A stretch of 64,000 nucleotides of DNA, taken from Nocardia suismassiliense (GTDB lineage Bacteria; Actinomycetota; Actinomycetes; Mycobacteriales; Mycobacteriaceae). The translations under genes were made by a program, and so were the position numbers. Positions 18,020 to 24,974 of this stretch are shown here, piece by piece (position 1 is the first letter of the stretch; every line of letters begins with the position of its first letter). The notes under the pieces are model-generated. The model was given only the letters and a program-made list of their open reading frames with translations. It searched no databases and had not been told where the DNA came from. The stretch is taken from the NCBI RefSeq assembly GCF_900269665.1, contig NZ_LT985361.1:5250162-5314161 (forward strand), in the 5' to 3' direction.

Positions 18020-18453
18020 GCCTGGGCTCCCTTGCCTGATTCTCTACGCAGCGGAGTTTGTTGGTGATACTGCATCAGCCAGCGATTGTCGCGTTTGATA
18101 TACACCGTAGAAATAGCTGCGTAGATACCGTCTAGACCCACGCGTTTCTGATACATCTCATAGAAAACTATGTGCGCATCGGCGCCTAAGGGGCGCTCGT
18201 GGAATTCGAGTATCTGGTACGTCTCGATCGCAGGCGCTCCGGCGACCGCGTTCAGCGCGATCTGCCGCGAGAGCGACGCATGCGGGGACGGCACCGCTAG
18301 CACGGCATCGTCGGCCAGGACGCTGTCGTAGAACTCGGCGCCTTCGCCGGCGCTCAGCGCGCGCCACTGGAGGAATTCGATTTCGGCCGGACCGAGATCG
18401 GCGACATTGTCGTTCACCGATGCACCGACATTTGTATTGACTGGAGTGACCAT
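18016..18453 (-). CDS. NTF2-like/SnoaL-type protein
   Basis: This 145-residue protein has the alpha-helix then curved-sheet order of the NTF2-like fold: EIEFLQWRALSAGEGAEFYDSVLADDAVLAVP, then ETYQILEFHERPLG, HIVFYEMYQKRV, and AAISTVYIKRDNRWLMQYHQQTP. Such proteins may be cyclases, dehydratases or lyases in metabolite pathways or non-catalytic partners; the typical last strand (WLMQYHQQTP) matches DUF4440-type members. It is the first gene of the - strand operon and is translationally coupled to the halogenase, so action on the same substrate is likely. Confidence 0.65.
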   Translation of the reverse strand: MVTPVNTNVGASVNDNVADLGPAEIEFLQWRALSAGEGAEFYDSVLADDAVLAVPSPHASLSRQIALNAVAGAPAIETYQILEFHERPLGADAHIVFYEMYQKRVGLDGIYAAISTVYIKRDNRWLMQYHQQTPLRRESGKGAQA

Positions 18454-18530
18454 GAGTACCCGCCTAATTCCCGCGAGGAGACAGCCGGGCCGCCTGGCCC
18501 TCCCCTGGGCCGCCGATAGTTTTTTGTTCC

Positions 18531-18540
18531 GTTTGCAAAC
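18531..18540. promoter_or_regulatory. Perfect 10-bp palindrome in divergent promoter region
   Basis: GTTTGCAAAC lies in the 281-base region between the divergent NTF2-like and PanC-like genes. The surrounding bases are AT-richer than the rest of the window, fitting a promoter. It may be an operator for a dimeric regulator. Confidence 0.35.
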
Positions 18541-18596
18541 ACTAGCACGGTCCGCGCATGGGCTGCAACAGTTTTCGAGTTGTCCGGATGACCGAA

Positions 18597-18609
18597 TGAT
18601 GATTCATCA
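18597..18609. promoter_or_regulatory. Palindrome TGATGA-T-TCATCA in divergent promoter region
   Basis: This second dyad, with six-base arms and a one-base centre, sits between the divergent operons, about 145 bases from both starts. Its position would let one regulator control both operons. The binding protein is unknown; the LuxR-type regulator at 21512 and the XRE-type regulator at 37686 are candidates. Confidence 0.35.
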
Positions 18610-18734
18610 ACAAAGCAATCGGGGTGCGTTATACAGCTGCGTTGTCGGCACAGTTCGGGTACGGTCGAAGTGGTTCACCCATACCTCCGTCGCACCGACC
18701 GAGGGCGTTCGAAACAAACAGGAGGGGAGAATCG

Positions 18735-19607
18735 TTGGAGAGACCGCGCGTCAGCAATTATGCAGATGGCGCATTGACTGTTCATCATGATCCGATAACC
18801 ATGTCCGAGGTATCTCGCGAGCTGCGCACGAGTGGCCGAGATGTCGCTCTCGTGCCCACAATGGGAGCACTGCACGACGGCCATCTCGCTCTGGTCGAAC
18901 AAGCGCAGGAAAGCAAATCCGAGGTCATTGTTTCGATCTTTGTCAACCCATTACAATTCGGGGCAAACGAGGATCTCGACCGCTATCCACGAACGCTCGA
19001 GGCCGATCTCGCACTGCTCCGCGAAGCCGGTGTGCCCTTGGTCTTCGCACCCTCCCCCGCGGACATGTATCCGGACGGCCGCCGGACCACCGTGCTGCCG
19101 GGCCCGCTCGGCGCCGAACTCTGTGGCGCCACCCGGCCCGCGCTCTTCGGCGGGATGTTGACCGTGGTGGCCAAGCTCCTGCAGATCGCCGGGCCGACCG
19201 TCGCGTTCTTCGGCGAAAAGGACTACCAGCAGCTGATATTGATCCAGCAGATGGTCCGGGACCTGAACTTCGGCATCCGGATCGTCGGCGTCCCGACCGT
19301 GCGCGAGCCGGACGGGCTGGCACTGTCCTCCCGCAATCGGTATCTCGATCCGGACGAGCGGCAAGCCGCCATCGCACTGCCTGCGGCATTGCAGGCGGGT
19401 GCCCGCGCGGGCGGTTCGGGAGCCGAGGCTGTGCTCGCCGCTGCCCGCACGATCCTCGACGCCCAAGCCCGAGTCGAGGTCGAGTATCTCGAATTGCGCG
19501 ATACCGAGCTCGGACCCGCGCCCACCTCCGGCCCCGCCCGGCTATTGGTCGCGGCGCACGTCGGCAGCACCAGGCTGATCGACAACATTTCGTTGACCCT
19601 GACCTAA
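18735..19607 (+). CDS. panC: PanC-type pantoate-beta-alanine ligase, cluster copy
   Basis: The 290-residue protein shows PanC motifs in order: VPTMGALHDGHLALV (the HxGH nucleotidylyl-transferase signature), VSIFVNPLQFG, FFGEKDYQQL and LALSSRNRYL, the KMSKS-like loop. PanC forms a pantoyl-adenylate and couples it to beta-alanine. TTG 18735 is chosen because a strong GGAGGGG site sits just upstream and the family length fits. No panB or panD lies beside it, which is unusual for a housekeeping panC. It may therefore act on a pantoate-like 2,4-dihydroxy acid in this pathway, or be a second, protective copy (both inference). Confidence 0.9.
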   Translation: MERPRVSNYADGALTVHHDPITMSEVSRELRTSGRDVALVPTMGALHDGHLALVEQAQESKSEVIVSIFVNPLQFGANEDLDRYPRTLEADLALLREAGVPLVFAPSPADMYPDGRRTTVLPGPLGAELCGATRPALFGGMLTVVAKLLQIAGPTVAFFGEKDYQQLILIQQMVRDLNFGIRIVGVPTVREPDGLALSSRNRYLDPDERQAAIALPAALQAGARAGGSGAEAVLAAARTILDAQARVEVEYLELRDTELGPAPTSGPARLLVAAHVGSTRLIDNISLTLT

Positions 19608-19629
19608 CGAGACGTGAGACGGAAATACC

Positions 19630-20613
19630 ATGAGCACCTGCCTGTTCCTCCTCGACAGCCGAAACGCGAGATTCGTCGCCATCGAGTCCCGCGACCAGTC
19701 GATACATCGCCCGCACGGTTACGAAGCGGCCCGCAAACTCGGGCTGGCACACCGCTTTTCGTATGGACCGCACTGGTTCGCGAATCCGAGTCTGCGCGAT
19801 CGAGTATTCACGATCCGTGACGCGGGTACCCCGGTGCCGGCCGAGGTCGTCGGCGGTCTCGATATCGATGGCGGCTCGTGGCTCGCTTTCCACCGCGGCA
19901 CCGGCGTCTATTGCCGGATTTTCGCCGACACCGCGATCGGAGACGAATTCGTCGCGGCGAGCGGGCTGCCGATGGATTGTGTGACTGCCGATTCGGCACG
20001 AGACGCCGTTCAACTCTTGGAGACACGCTTGCTGCCCGCTCTCGACGGCGCCCGGCGGATGCCCGGATTCCACCTGGTGATAGCCGACTCGAGTAATGCA
20101 TTCGTGGTCACGTTCGACGGCCGCGATACCGTGGCGGCCACGTCGTTGGCCGCCGACCGCCCGCACGTGCTGACCGAAACCGGCGCCGCGGCCGATGATG
20201 AATTCAGCAAACATCTGCAAAGCCGCGCGGAGGGCGTGGCGGCCCCGACGGAGAACCTGCCCTCGTGGGGTCCGTGGGTGTCCGTTTTCGCGGGAACCGA
20301 CGCCGATGCCCCCGACTACTCGGACGAAAGTTGGCTCGCCAACCGCCATTCGGCCATTCGGCCGCCCTATCGCGACACCGACGACACCGACCGATACAAA
20401 AATGTCGCACTTCGACCAGTGACCGATCCGAGCCAAGTAGCGTGGACCAAGAGCGTCACGATATATTCTGCCGGAAGGACCGGGGCGGAGTTGTTTGCAT
20501 ACAACGAGCGGCAATTGTTCGACTATCAGCCATTGCCGACCGACGTGCACAAAATGGGCTTCCCCACGACTACCGACGACTTCTTCGTCGTGATCGCGAA
20601 CGAGAATTCCTGA
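19630..20613 (+). CDS. NRDE/TANGO2-like protein, possible Ntn-type hydrolase
   Basis: The 327-residue protein begins MSTCLFLLDSRNARFVAIESRDQSIHRP. This matches the family start (an N-terminal Cys followed by strand, then NRDE and RP), though NRDE is changed to ESRD and the Cys is at position 4. VVGGLDIDGGSWLAFHR matches the next conserved block. The biochemical role of this family is not settled; the fold resembles N-terminal-nucleophile amidohydrolases. The gene lies 22 bases after the PanC-like gene and just before a P1 peptidase, so an amide-forming or amide-cleaving step is suggested. The C-terminal third has no motif I recognise. Confidence 0.6.
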   Translation: MSTCLFLLDSRNARFVAIESRDQSIHRPHGYEAARKLGLAHRFSYGPHWFANPSLRDRVFTIRDAGTPVPAEVVGGLDIDGGSWLAFHRGTGVYCRIFADTAIGDEFVAASGLPMDCVTADSARDAVQLLETRLLPALDGARRMPGFHLVIADSSNAFVVTFDGRDTVAATSLAADRPHVLTETGAAADDEFSKHLQSRAEGVAAPTENLPSWGPWVSVFAGTDADAPDYSDESWLANRHSAIRPPYRDTDDTDRYKNVALRPVTDPSQVAWTKSVTIYSAGRTGAELFAYNERQLFDYQPLPTDVHKMGFPTTTDDFFVVIANENS

Positions 20614-20625
20614 GCCGAGGTGGGT

Positions 20626-21495
20626 ATGACGATAAACATTCCGGAGATTCGAGTCGGCCATTGGACCGACCCTCTCGGCGAAACCGGCTGCACTGTCGTC
20701 ATCCTGCCGGAAGGCACGGTCGCGTCCTGCGAGGTGCGCGGCGGCGCACCGGCCAGCCGGGAATTGGACGTGCTCGCCCCGGACAAGACCGTGCCGTGCA
20801 TCGACGCGGTCGTGCTGACCGGCGGTTCGGCCTTCGGCCTCGCCTCCGCCGACGGCGTCATGCGCTACCTCGAGGAAATCGGGCGTGGCATACCGACTCC
20901 CGGCGGCAAGGTGCCGATCGTGCCCGCGCTCGCCCTGTTCGATCTGAGCGTGGGCGACCCAAAGGCGCGGCCGACGGCCGAGCACGGTTATGCCGCGGCC
21001 TGTGCCAGCACCGGCGAGCAGGTGCTGGCCGGTCGCATCGGCGGGGGCGCGGGCGCATACACCGCACATTGGCGCGGGCCGGCCGACCGCAAGCCCGGCG
21101 GCCTCGCCTACACCGAACGACGCTGGAACGACCTCGTCGTCGGCGCGTTGTGTGTGGTCAACGCCTTCGGCGACATCGACGACGGCCTCGCCGAGATCGC
21201 CTTGGACTCGGTCACCCAACTCGGCGGCCTGGTCGATCCCGCGGCGCGGATGCATACGACCATCGGCGTCGTGGTCACCAACGCCCGGCTGGACAAGATC
21301 GGCTGTCACATCGTCGCGCAAGGCGCGCACGACGGATTGTCGCGCGCCCTCACCCCGCCGCACGGCCGCTTCGACGGCGACGGATTCATCACCGCCGCAA
21401 CGGGATCCGTCACCGCCGACGTCGACCTGGTGCGCCTGATGGCGCTGGCCGCGGTGGCCGACACCATCCGCTCGGTCGCGCAGGCGAGCCAGTAG
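20626..21495 (+). CDS. P1-family (S58) peptidase/amidase, NylC/DmpA-like
   Basis: The 289-residue protein has the family landmarks: IRVGHWTD at the start, DAVVLTGGSAFGL, the glycine-rich GRIGGGAGAY, then HTTIGVVVTNA. The first Thr of that last motif (about residue 211) matches the self-cleavage nucleophile of NylC, with His instead of the usual preceding Asn. FDGDGF provides the acidic residues. Relatives are self-processing hydrolases that cleave N-terminal D-, beta- or omega-amino acyl amides. Next to a PanC-like ligase this suggests cleavage or transfer of a beta-alanyl-type amide (inference). ATG 20626 is preferred over GTG 20620 because GAGG lies immediately upstream. Confidence 0.8.
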   Translation: MTINIPEIRVGHWTDPLGETGCTVVILPEGTVASCEVRGGAPASRELDVLAPDKTVPCIDAVVLTGGSAFGLASADGVMRYLEEIGRGIPTPGGKVPIVPALALFDLSVGDPKARPTAEHGYAAACASTGEQVLAGRIGGGAGAYTAHWRGPADRKPGGLAYTERRWNDLVVGALCVVNAFGDIDDGLAEIALDSVTQLGGLVDPAARMHTTIGVVVTNARLDKIGCHIVAQGAHDGLSRALTPPHGRFDGDGFITAATGSVTADVDLVRLMALAAVADTIRSVAQASQ

Positions 21496-21515
21496 CGATC
21501 GCACCGATCGGCTAC
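21492..21515. terminator. Hairpin between convergent peptidase and regulator genes
   Basis: GTAGC-GATCG pairs with CGATC-GCTAC around a three-base loop with one bulged G. It spans the ends of two converging genes and could stop transcription in both directions. It lacks a clear T tract. Confidence 0.35.
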
Positions 21516-22234
21516 CAGTCGCCATTGTCGAACTCCGCGCGCACGGCCGCCACCGCCGCCTCGATCCGGCTGGTCACCTCGAGCTTCGCCAGAATGCGGC
21601 TGACGTACTCCTTCACCGTTTCCGGACTGATGAACAACCGGGACCCGACCTCCCGGTTGGACAGTCCGTCGACGACCAGCCGCAGAATCTCCCGCTCCCG
21701 CTTGGTCAGCGTGGAAAGACGCTGCCGCACTTCGTAATCCATCGTGACCCCGGCGTGCACCCGGCTCTGCTGCGGCGCCATCGCGAGCACCGTGCCCGAG
21801 ATCAGCACCTCCAGCACCTTGAGCACCTCGTCCGCGCCGCGCTCCATCGCCACCACCGCGTCGACCAGGTCCACATCCGCCTTGGCGGCGCCGTGCTCCA
21901 CCAGCAGCGTGATCATCGGCGAATGCGGCAGTTCGCGCAGCCGGGTCACCGTCGGGGCGAGCCCGGCCAGGCGCGACACCGAGGCATCGAGCAGCACCAC
22001 GTCGGGCCGCCAGCGCGCGGTCCGGTCCACCACCTCGCGCCAAGCGCAGGTCCCCGCCAGCGCGAAACCGTCGTGCACCGCGACCGCGTCCTCGAAATCC
22101 GTTCGGGCGAAAGGGAAGTCGGAGGCGACCAGCAGGGTCCGCTCCTGGACCACAGCAGGCGTGCGTATCCCGACCCGGCGGCGACGACCGTTGTGCAGCT
22201 GGTTTTCCTGATCCGATCTGAACCCGAGCGTCAT
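21512..22234 (-). CDS. LuxR/NarL-type response regulator with diverged receiver domain
   Basis: This 240-residue protein ends in a typical LuxR helix-turn-helix (LTKREREILRLVVDGLSNREVGSRLFISPETVKEYVSRIL, split here only for description, about residues 175-215). The N-terminal part resembles a receiver domain with an Asp in VVLLDASVS, but the acidic pair and other phosphorylation-site residues are unclear, so it may not be phosphorylated. No sensor kinase gene is adjacent. It overlaps the antiporter gene by four bases (ATGA) and is the only regulator embedded in the biosynthetic operons, making it the best candidate for pathway-specific control. Confidence 0.8.
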   Translation of the reverse strand: MTLGFRSDQENQLHNGRRRRVGIRTPAVVQERTLLVASDFPFARTDFEDAVAVHDGFALAGTCAWREVVDRTARWRPDVVLLDASVSRLAGLAPTVTRLRELPHSPMITLLVEHGAAKADVDLVDAVVAMERGADEVLKVLEVLISGTVLAMAPQQSRVHAGVTMDYEVRQRLSTLTKREREILRLVVDGLSNREVGSRLFISPETVKEYVSRILAKLEVTSRIEAAVAAVRAEFDNGDW

Positions 22235-23628
22235 GGCGGACCGTCAGCCACAGGTGCGCGGGAAACATCGACCGGTTTCTCCGGTGTTCGCGATTCTTCC
22301 GCCGGCAGTGGTTCTTCGCCGGTGGGTCCGAAGACAACACCTTCCTTCCAGCCGCTGCGTTCGAACATTCGCATCACCGGCGTGGCCACGAAGGTCGTGA
22401 CCATCGTCATCAAGGCGAGAATCGTGTAGAGCTGGCCGGTGATCAGGCCCGCGCCCAGCCCGATGTTGAGCAGAATCAGCTCCATCAAGCCGCGCGCGTT
22501 GGCGAGCGCGCCCATCGCGCCCGCTTCCCGCCAGCCCATCCCCTGCCAGCGCGCCACCAGGCCGATGGCGCCGAACTTGCCCGCGAAGGACACCACCATC
22601 ACGATGCCCGCGACCAGCAGCACCTTCGGCTCGAAGATCAGGCTGAGTTCGGTGTTGAGCCCCGAGTAGATGAAGAAGGCAGGCAACAGCAGATACGCGA
22701 CCAAGGGTTCGAAACGCTCACGGATCGTATCGAGCAACTGGCCACGCGGCATCACCGTGCCCGCCACGAAAGCGCCGAAGACGGAGTAGATTCCGACGTA
22801 ATCGGTGAACCAGCTCGCCAGCAGCACGACCAGCAGAATGACGGTGAGCGGACCGACGGCGAGACCACCGCTGTGTTCGCGATCGCCCGAGCGCGGCACC
22901 CAGGTGTTCAGCCGCAACAGCAAGCGGCGTCCGACCACGATCATGAAGATCAGATAGGCCAGGCCGCCACCCAACGCGAGCGCGGCGCCGGACATGCTGT
23001 CCTTGGTCGTGGCGATCACCGTCGCCAGCAGCACCCAGGCGCAGGCGTCGTCGACCGCCGCGCACGACAGCGACATCGTGCCGAGCCGGGTGTTCAGCAG
23101 ACCCGAGTCGTAGATGATCCAGGCCAGCATCGGAAACGCGGTGATGGCAACGGCTGCCGCGACGAACAAGCCGCCTTGCCAGGTGCCGACCTTGCTCGTG
23201 AAGTAGCCGCCCTGGCTCACCATCCACGCGCCGAGCACGCCGCCGAGCAGCAGCGGAACGCCGATACCCGCGGCCGAAGTGGCGCCTGCCTTACCCAGAT
23301 GCGACCGGAGAATGTCGAGCTTGAACGAGGCACCGACCAGAAACATGTACAGCACGAGACCGAGCTGGCCGACGACGTAGATGGCGGTCAGGTTCGGATG
23401 AGTGATCGTCTCCGCACCCACCGCCAATGTCGTGGGAAAAAGCCATTCCTGCGCGGCCGGCCAGATCGCGCCCAAAACCGATGGCCCCAAGACGAAGCCG
23501 GCGGCCATGATCGCCACCACCTGGACCTGACCCAGCCGCCGGAACAGCGGCCAGAGCAGGCGGCAGGCCACGAGAATAACGGCGACCTGCAAAAAGAACT
23601 GCGTCGTGACTTCGAGTAGAGAGGGCAT
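22231..23628 (-). CDS. CPA2-family cation:proton antiporter
   Basis: The 465-residue membrane protein has about twelve hydrophobic segments and the Kef/NapA-type pattern: QVVAIMAAGFVLGPSVLG near the start, then AAVAITAFPMLAWI and SCAAVDDACAWVLLA, containing the paired Asp residues of the ion-binding site. ATG 23628 follows GAGG at a good distance; an in-frame ATG at 23685 lacks such a site. The gene is separated from the thioesterase gene by a perfect hairpin and coupled to the LuxR gene. Antiporters in antibiotic clusters can protect the producer or energise export; the true role here is open. Confidence 0.85.
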   Translation of the reverse strand: MPSLLEVTTQFFLQVAVILVACRLLWPLFRRLGQVQVVAIMAAGFVLGPSVLGAIWPAAQEWLFPTTLAVGAETITHPNLTAIYVVGQLGLVLYMFLVGASFKLDILRSHLGKAGATSAAGIGVPLLLGGVLGAWMVSQGGYFTSKVGTWQGGLFVAAAVAITAFPMLAWIIYDSGLLNTRLGTMSLSCAAVDDACAWVLLATVIATTKDSMSGAALALGGGLAYLIFMIVVGRRLLLRLNTWVPRSGDREHSGGLAVGPLTVILLVVLLASWFTDYVGIYSVFGAFVAGTVMPRGQLLDTIRERFEPLVAYLLLPAFFIYSGLNTELSLIFEPKVLLVAGIVMVVSFAGKFGAIGLVARWQGMGWREAGAMGALANARGLMELILLNIGLGAGLITGQLYTILALMTMVTTFVATPVMRMFERSGWKEGVVFGPTGEEPLPAEESRTPEKPVDVSRAPVADGPP

Positions 23629-23655
23629 CGTAAAACCTCGCTGAGGGGGAAAGAT

Positions 23656-23685
23656 GTGCCCACCTTCGCCAGCGAAGGTGGGCAC
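23656..23685 (-). terminator. Strong hairpin between thioesterase and antiporter genes
   Basis: A perfect inverted repeat with 14-base arms (GTGCCCACCTTCGC and its complement, two bases between) begins five bases after the thioesterase stop and ends 27 bases before the antiporter start. On the - strand it is followed by ATCTTTCCCC. It looks like a terminator or attenuator that would lower expression of the antiporter and regulator relative to the biosynthetic genes. Confidence 0.6.
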
Positions 23686-23689
23686 TCGG

Positions 23690-24166
23690 TTACGGCTTCG
23701 GCATGGTTAGCACCTGCACGGTGGACACCGCCGTGGCCACCAGCTTGTCGTCCTTGTTATGCGCGTCCGCAACGAGATAGATGACCGATCGTCCCGGCTT
23801 CCGCACGGTGGCAGTCAGTTTCAGCCGTTCGCCGGTGACCACCGTGCGCATGAAGTGCGTGCCGAGCTCCAGCGACGTCGTCGGACCCCGTGCGGTCAGG
23901 TAGCTCAGCGGGCCGATGAGGTTGTCGAACATCGCGGAGATGAAGCCGCCCTGCAGGATTCCCACCGCGTTCGCATACGACGGGGGCGCCACCACCGTCG
24001 CGGTCAGCGACTGACCGGGCACGTACTCCTCGAACTGCATGTCCATTTCCTTCGCCGAAGGCGGTGGCAGCTGGAGGGTGACGCCGGGCGGGGTAAAGCT
24101 GCGAAACAGCTCGATGGTGTGTTCCAGGACCTTGTCGTGTCCGTGGATCGTCGCCTCATCGCTCAT
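23690..24166 (-). CDS. PaaI-type hotdog thioesterase
   Basis: The 158-residue protein has a single hotdog domain: VPGQSLTATVVAPPSYANAVGILQGGFISAMFDNLIGPLSYL, with the conserved helix after the GG pair, then LELGTHFMRTV and a final strand. Family members hydrolyse acyl-CoA or acyl-ACP thioesters. ATG 24166 is chosen because AGGAGG is six bases upstream; it overlaps the hydrolase stop. In this operon it could edit stalled chains or release an acyl-CoA made by the ligase. Confidence 0.8.
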   Translation of the reverse strand: MSDEATIHGHDKVLEHTIELFRSFTPPGVTLQLPPPSAKEMDMQFEEYVPGQSLTATVVAPPSYANAVGILQGGFISAMFDNLIGPLSYLTARGPTTSLELGTHFMRTVVTGERLKLTATVRKPGRSVIYLVADAHNKDDKLVATAVSTVQVLTMPKP

Positions 24167-24974
24167 TGGTGCCTCCTGCTCCATTGCCGCGGCTCTGTTC
24201 CGCGGCTGTCAGAAATGTTGCCAATATCGTGTTGAATCCGGGGGCATGTTGCACGGCGTGTTCGGCACCGGGTAACCGGACCCGTTGTGCGCCAAGGTGT
24301 CTGGCGAGGGCGTCGCACAGCTGCTCGAGCGCGGGATTGTGCTCGCCCGAGCACACCAGCGTCGGGATGCCCGCGTCGGTGATCGCCTCGAACCGGGGCT
24401 TGACCTCCCAGGGGGAACGCAGCTTGCGCCCCAGCTCGATCGCCTGCCGCACGTCGTCGCTCACCCCGGCCAGCATTTCCTGATTCACCCCGGCCAGCGC
24501 GAGGAACTCGTCCTCGGCCGCGACGTCGTCCGGGGCGGCGGCGAAGCGGTCGGCCAGGTCCGCCAGCGCCCGCACGGCTTCGTCCTCCGGCGCCGCGTTC
24601 CACAGCGGCGCCTCGATCAGGGTCAGCGAGCGAACCAGGTGCGGCAGGCGCTCGGCCGCGAGGTACGCGCCGAGACCGCCGTAGGAGAAGCCGACGAGGT
24701 GCACGCCGCCGGGCACGTCGGTGATGAGTTCCACCAAATCGTCTGCGTCGGCGAGGAAGTCCTGCGACGGCGCAGCGGGGCTCGGCATGAAACCGCGCCG
24801 GTTCGGCACGATCAGCGACCAGGCGGCTTCGAGTTCCTGCTGCGCGGCCCAGGTCATCGGGGCGGGCATGCCGCCGTGCACCAGCACGACCGGCGGCCCG
24901 GTCCCCGACGTCCGGACGACGATGGGCTCGGCGGCAGGCGCGTCCGCCGAGTCGAAGGTTCCTTCTAATGTCAT
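24156..24974 (-). CDS. Alpha/beta-fold hydrolase
   Basis: This 272-residue protein has the alpha/beta-hydrolase order: PVVLVHGGMPAPMTW (oxyanion loop), nucleophile elbow GFSYGGLGAY with Ser at about 98, TLVCSGEHNPALEQ and a late His in GAEHAVQHAP. It has no signal peptide. The ATG overlaps the ligase stop. In this operon it may be an ester or thioester hydrolase acting on the polyketide product, or a cyclising acyltransferase; sequence alone cannot decide. Confidence 0.85.
   Translation of the reverse strand: MTLEGTFDSADAPAAEPIVVRTSGTGPPVVLVHGGMPAPMTWAAQQELEAAWSLIVPNRRGFMPSPAAPSQDFLADADDLVELITDVPGGVHLVGFSYGGLGAYLAAERLPHLVRSLTLIEAPLWNAAPEDEAVRALADLADRFAAAPDDVAAEDEFLALAGVNQEMLAGVSDDVRQAIELGRKLRSPWEVKPRFEAITDAGIPTLVCSGEHNPALEQLCDALARHLGAQRVRLPGAEHAVQHAPGFNTILATFLTAAEQSRGNGAGGTNER

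Noticed and set aside
22231..23628. Polyether ionophore cluster, because of the cation:proton antiporter.
   Set aside because: There is only one fully reducing PKS module and no epoxidase or epoxide hydrolase pair.
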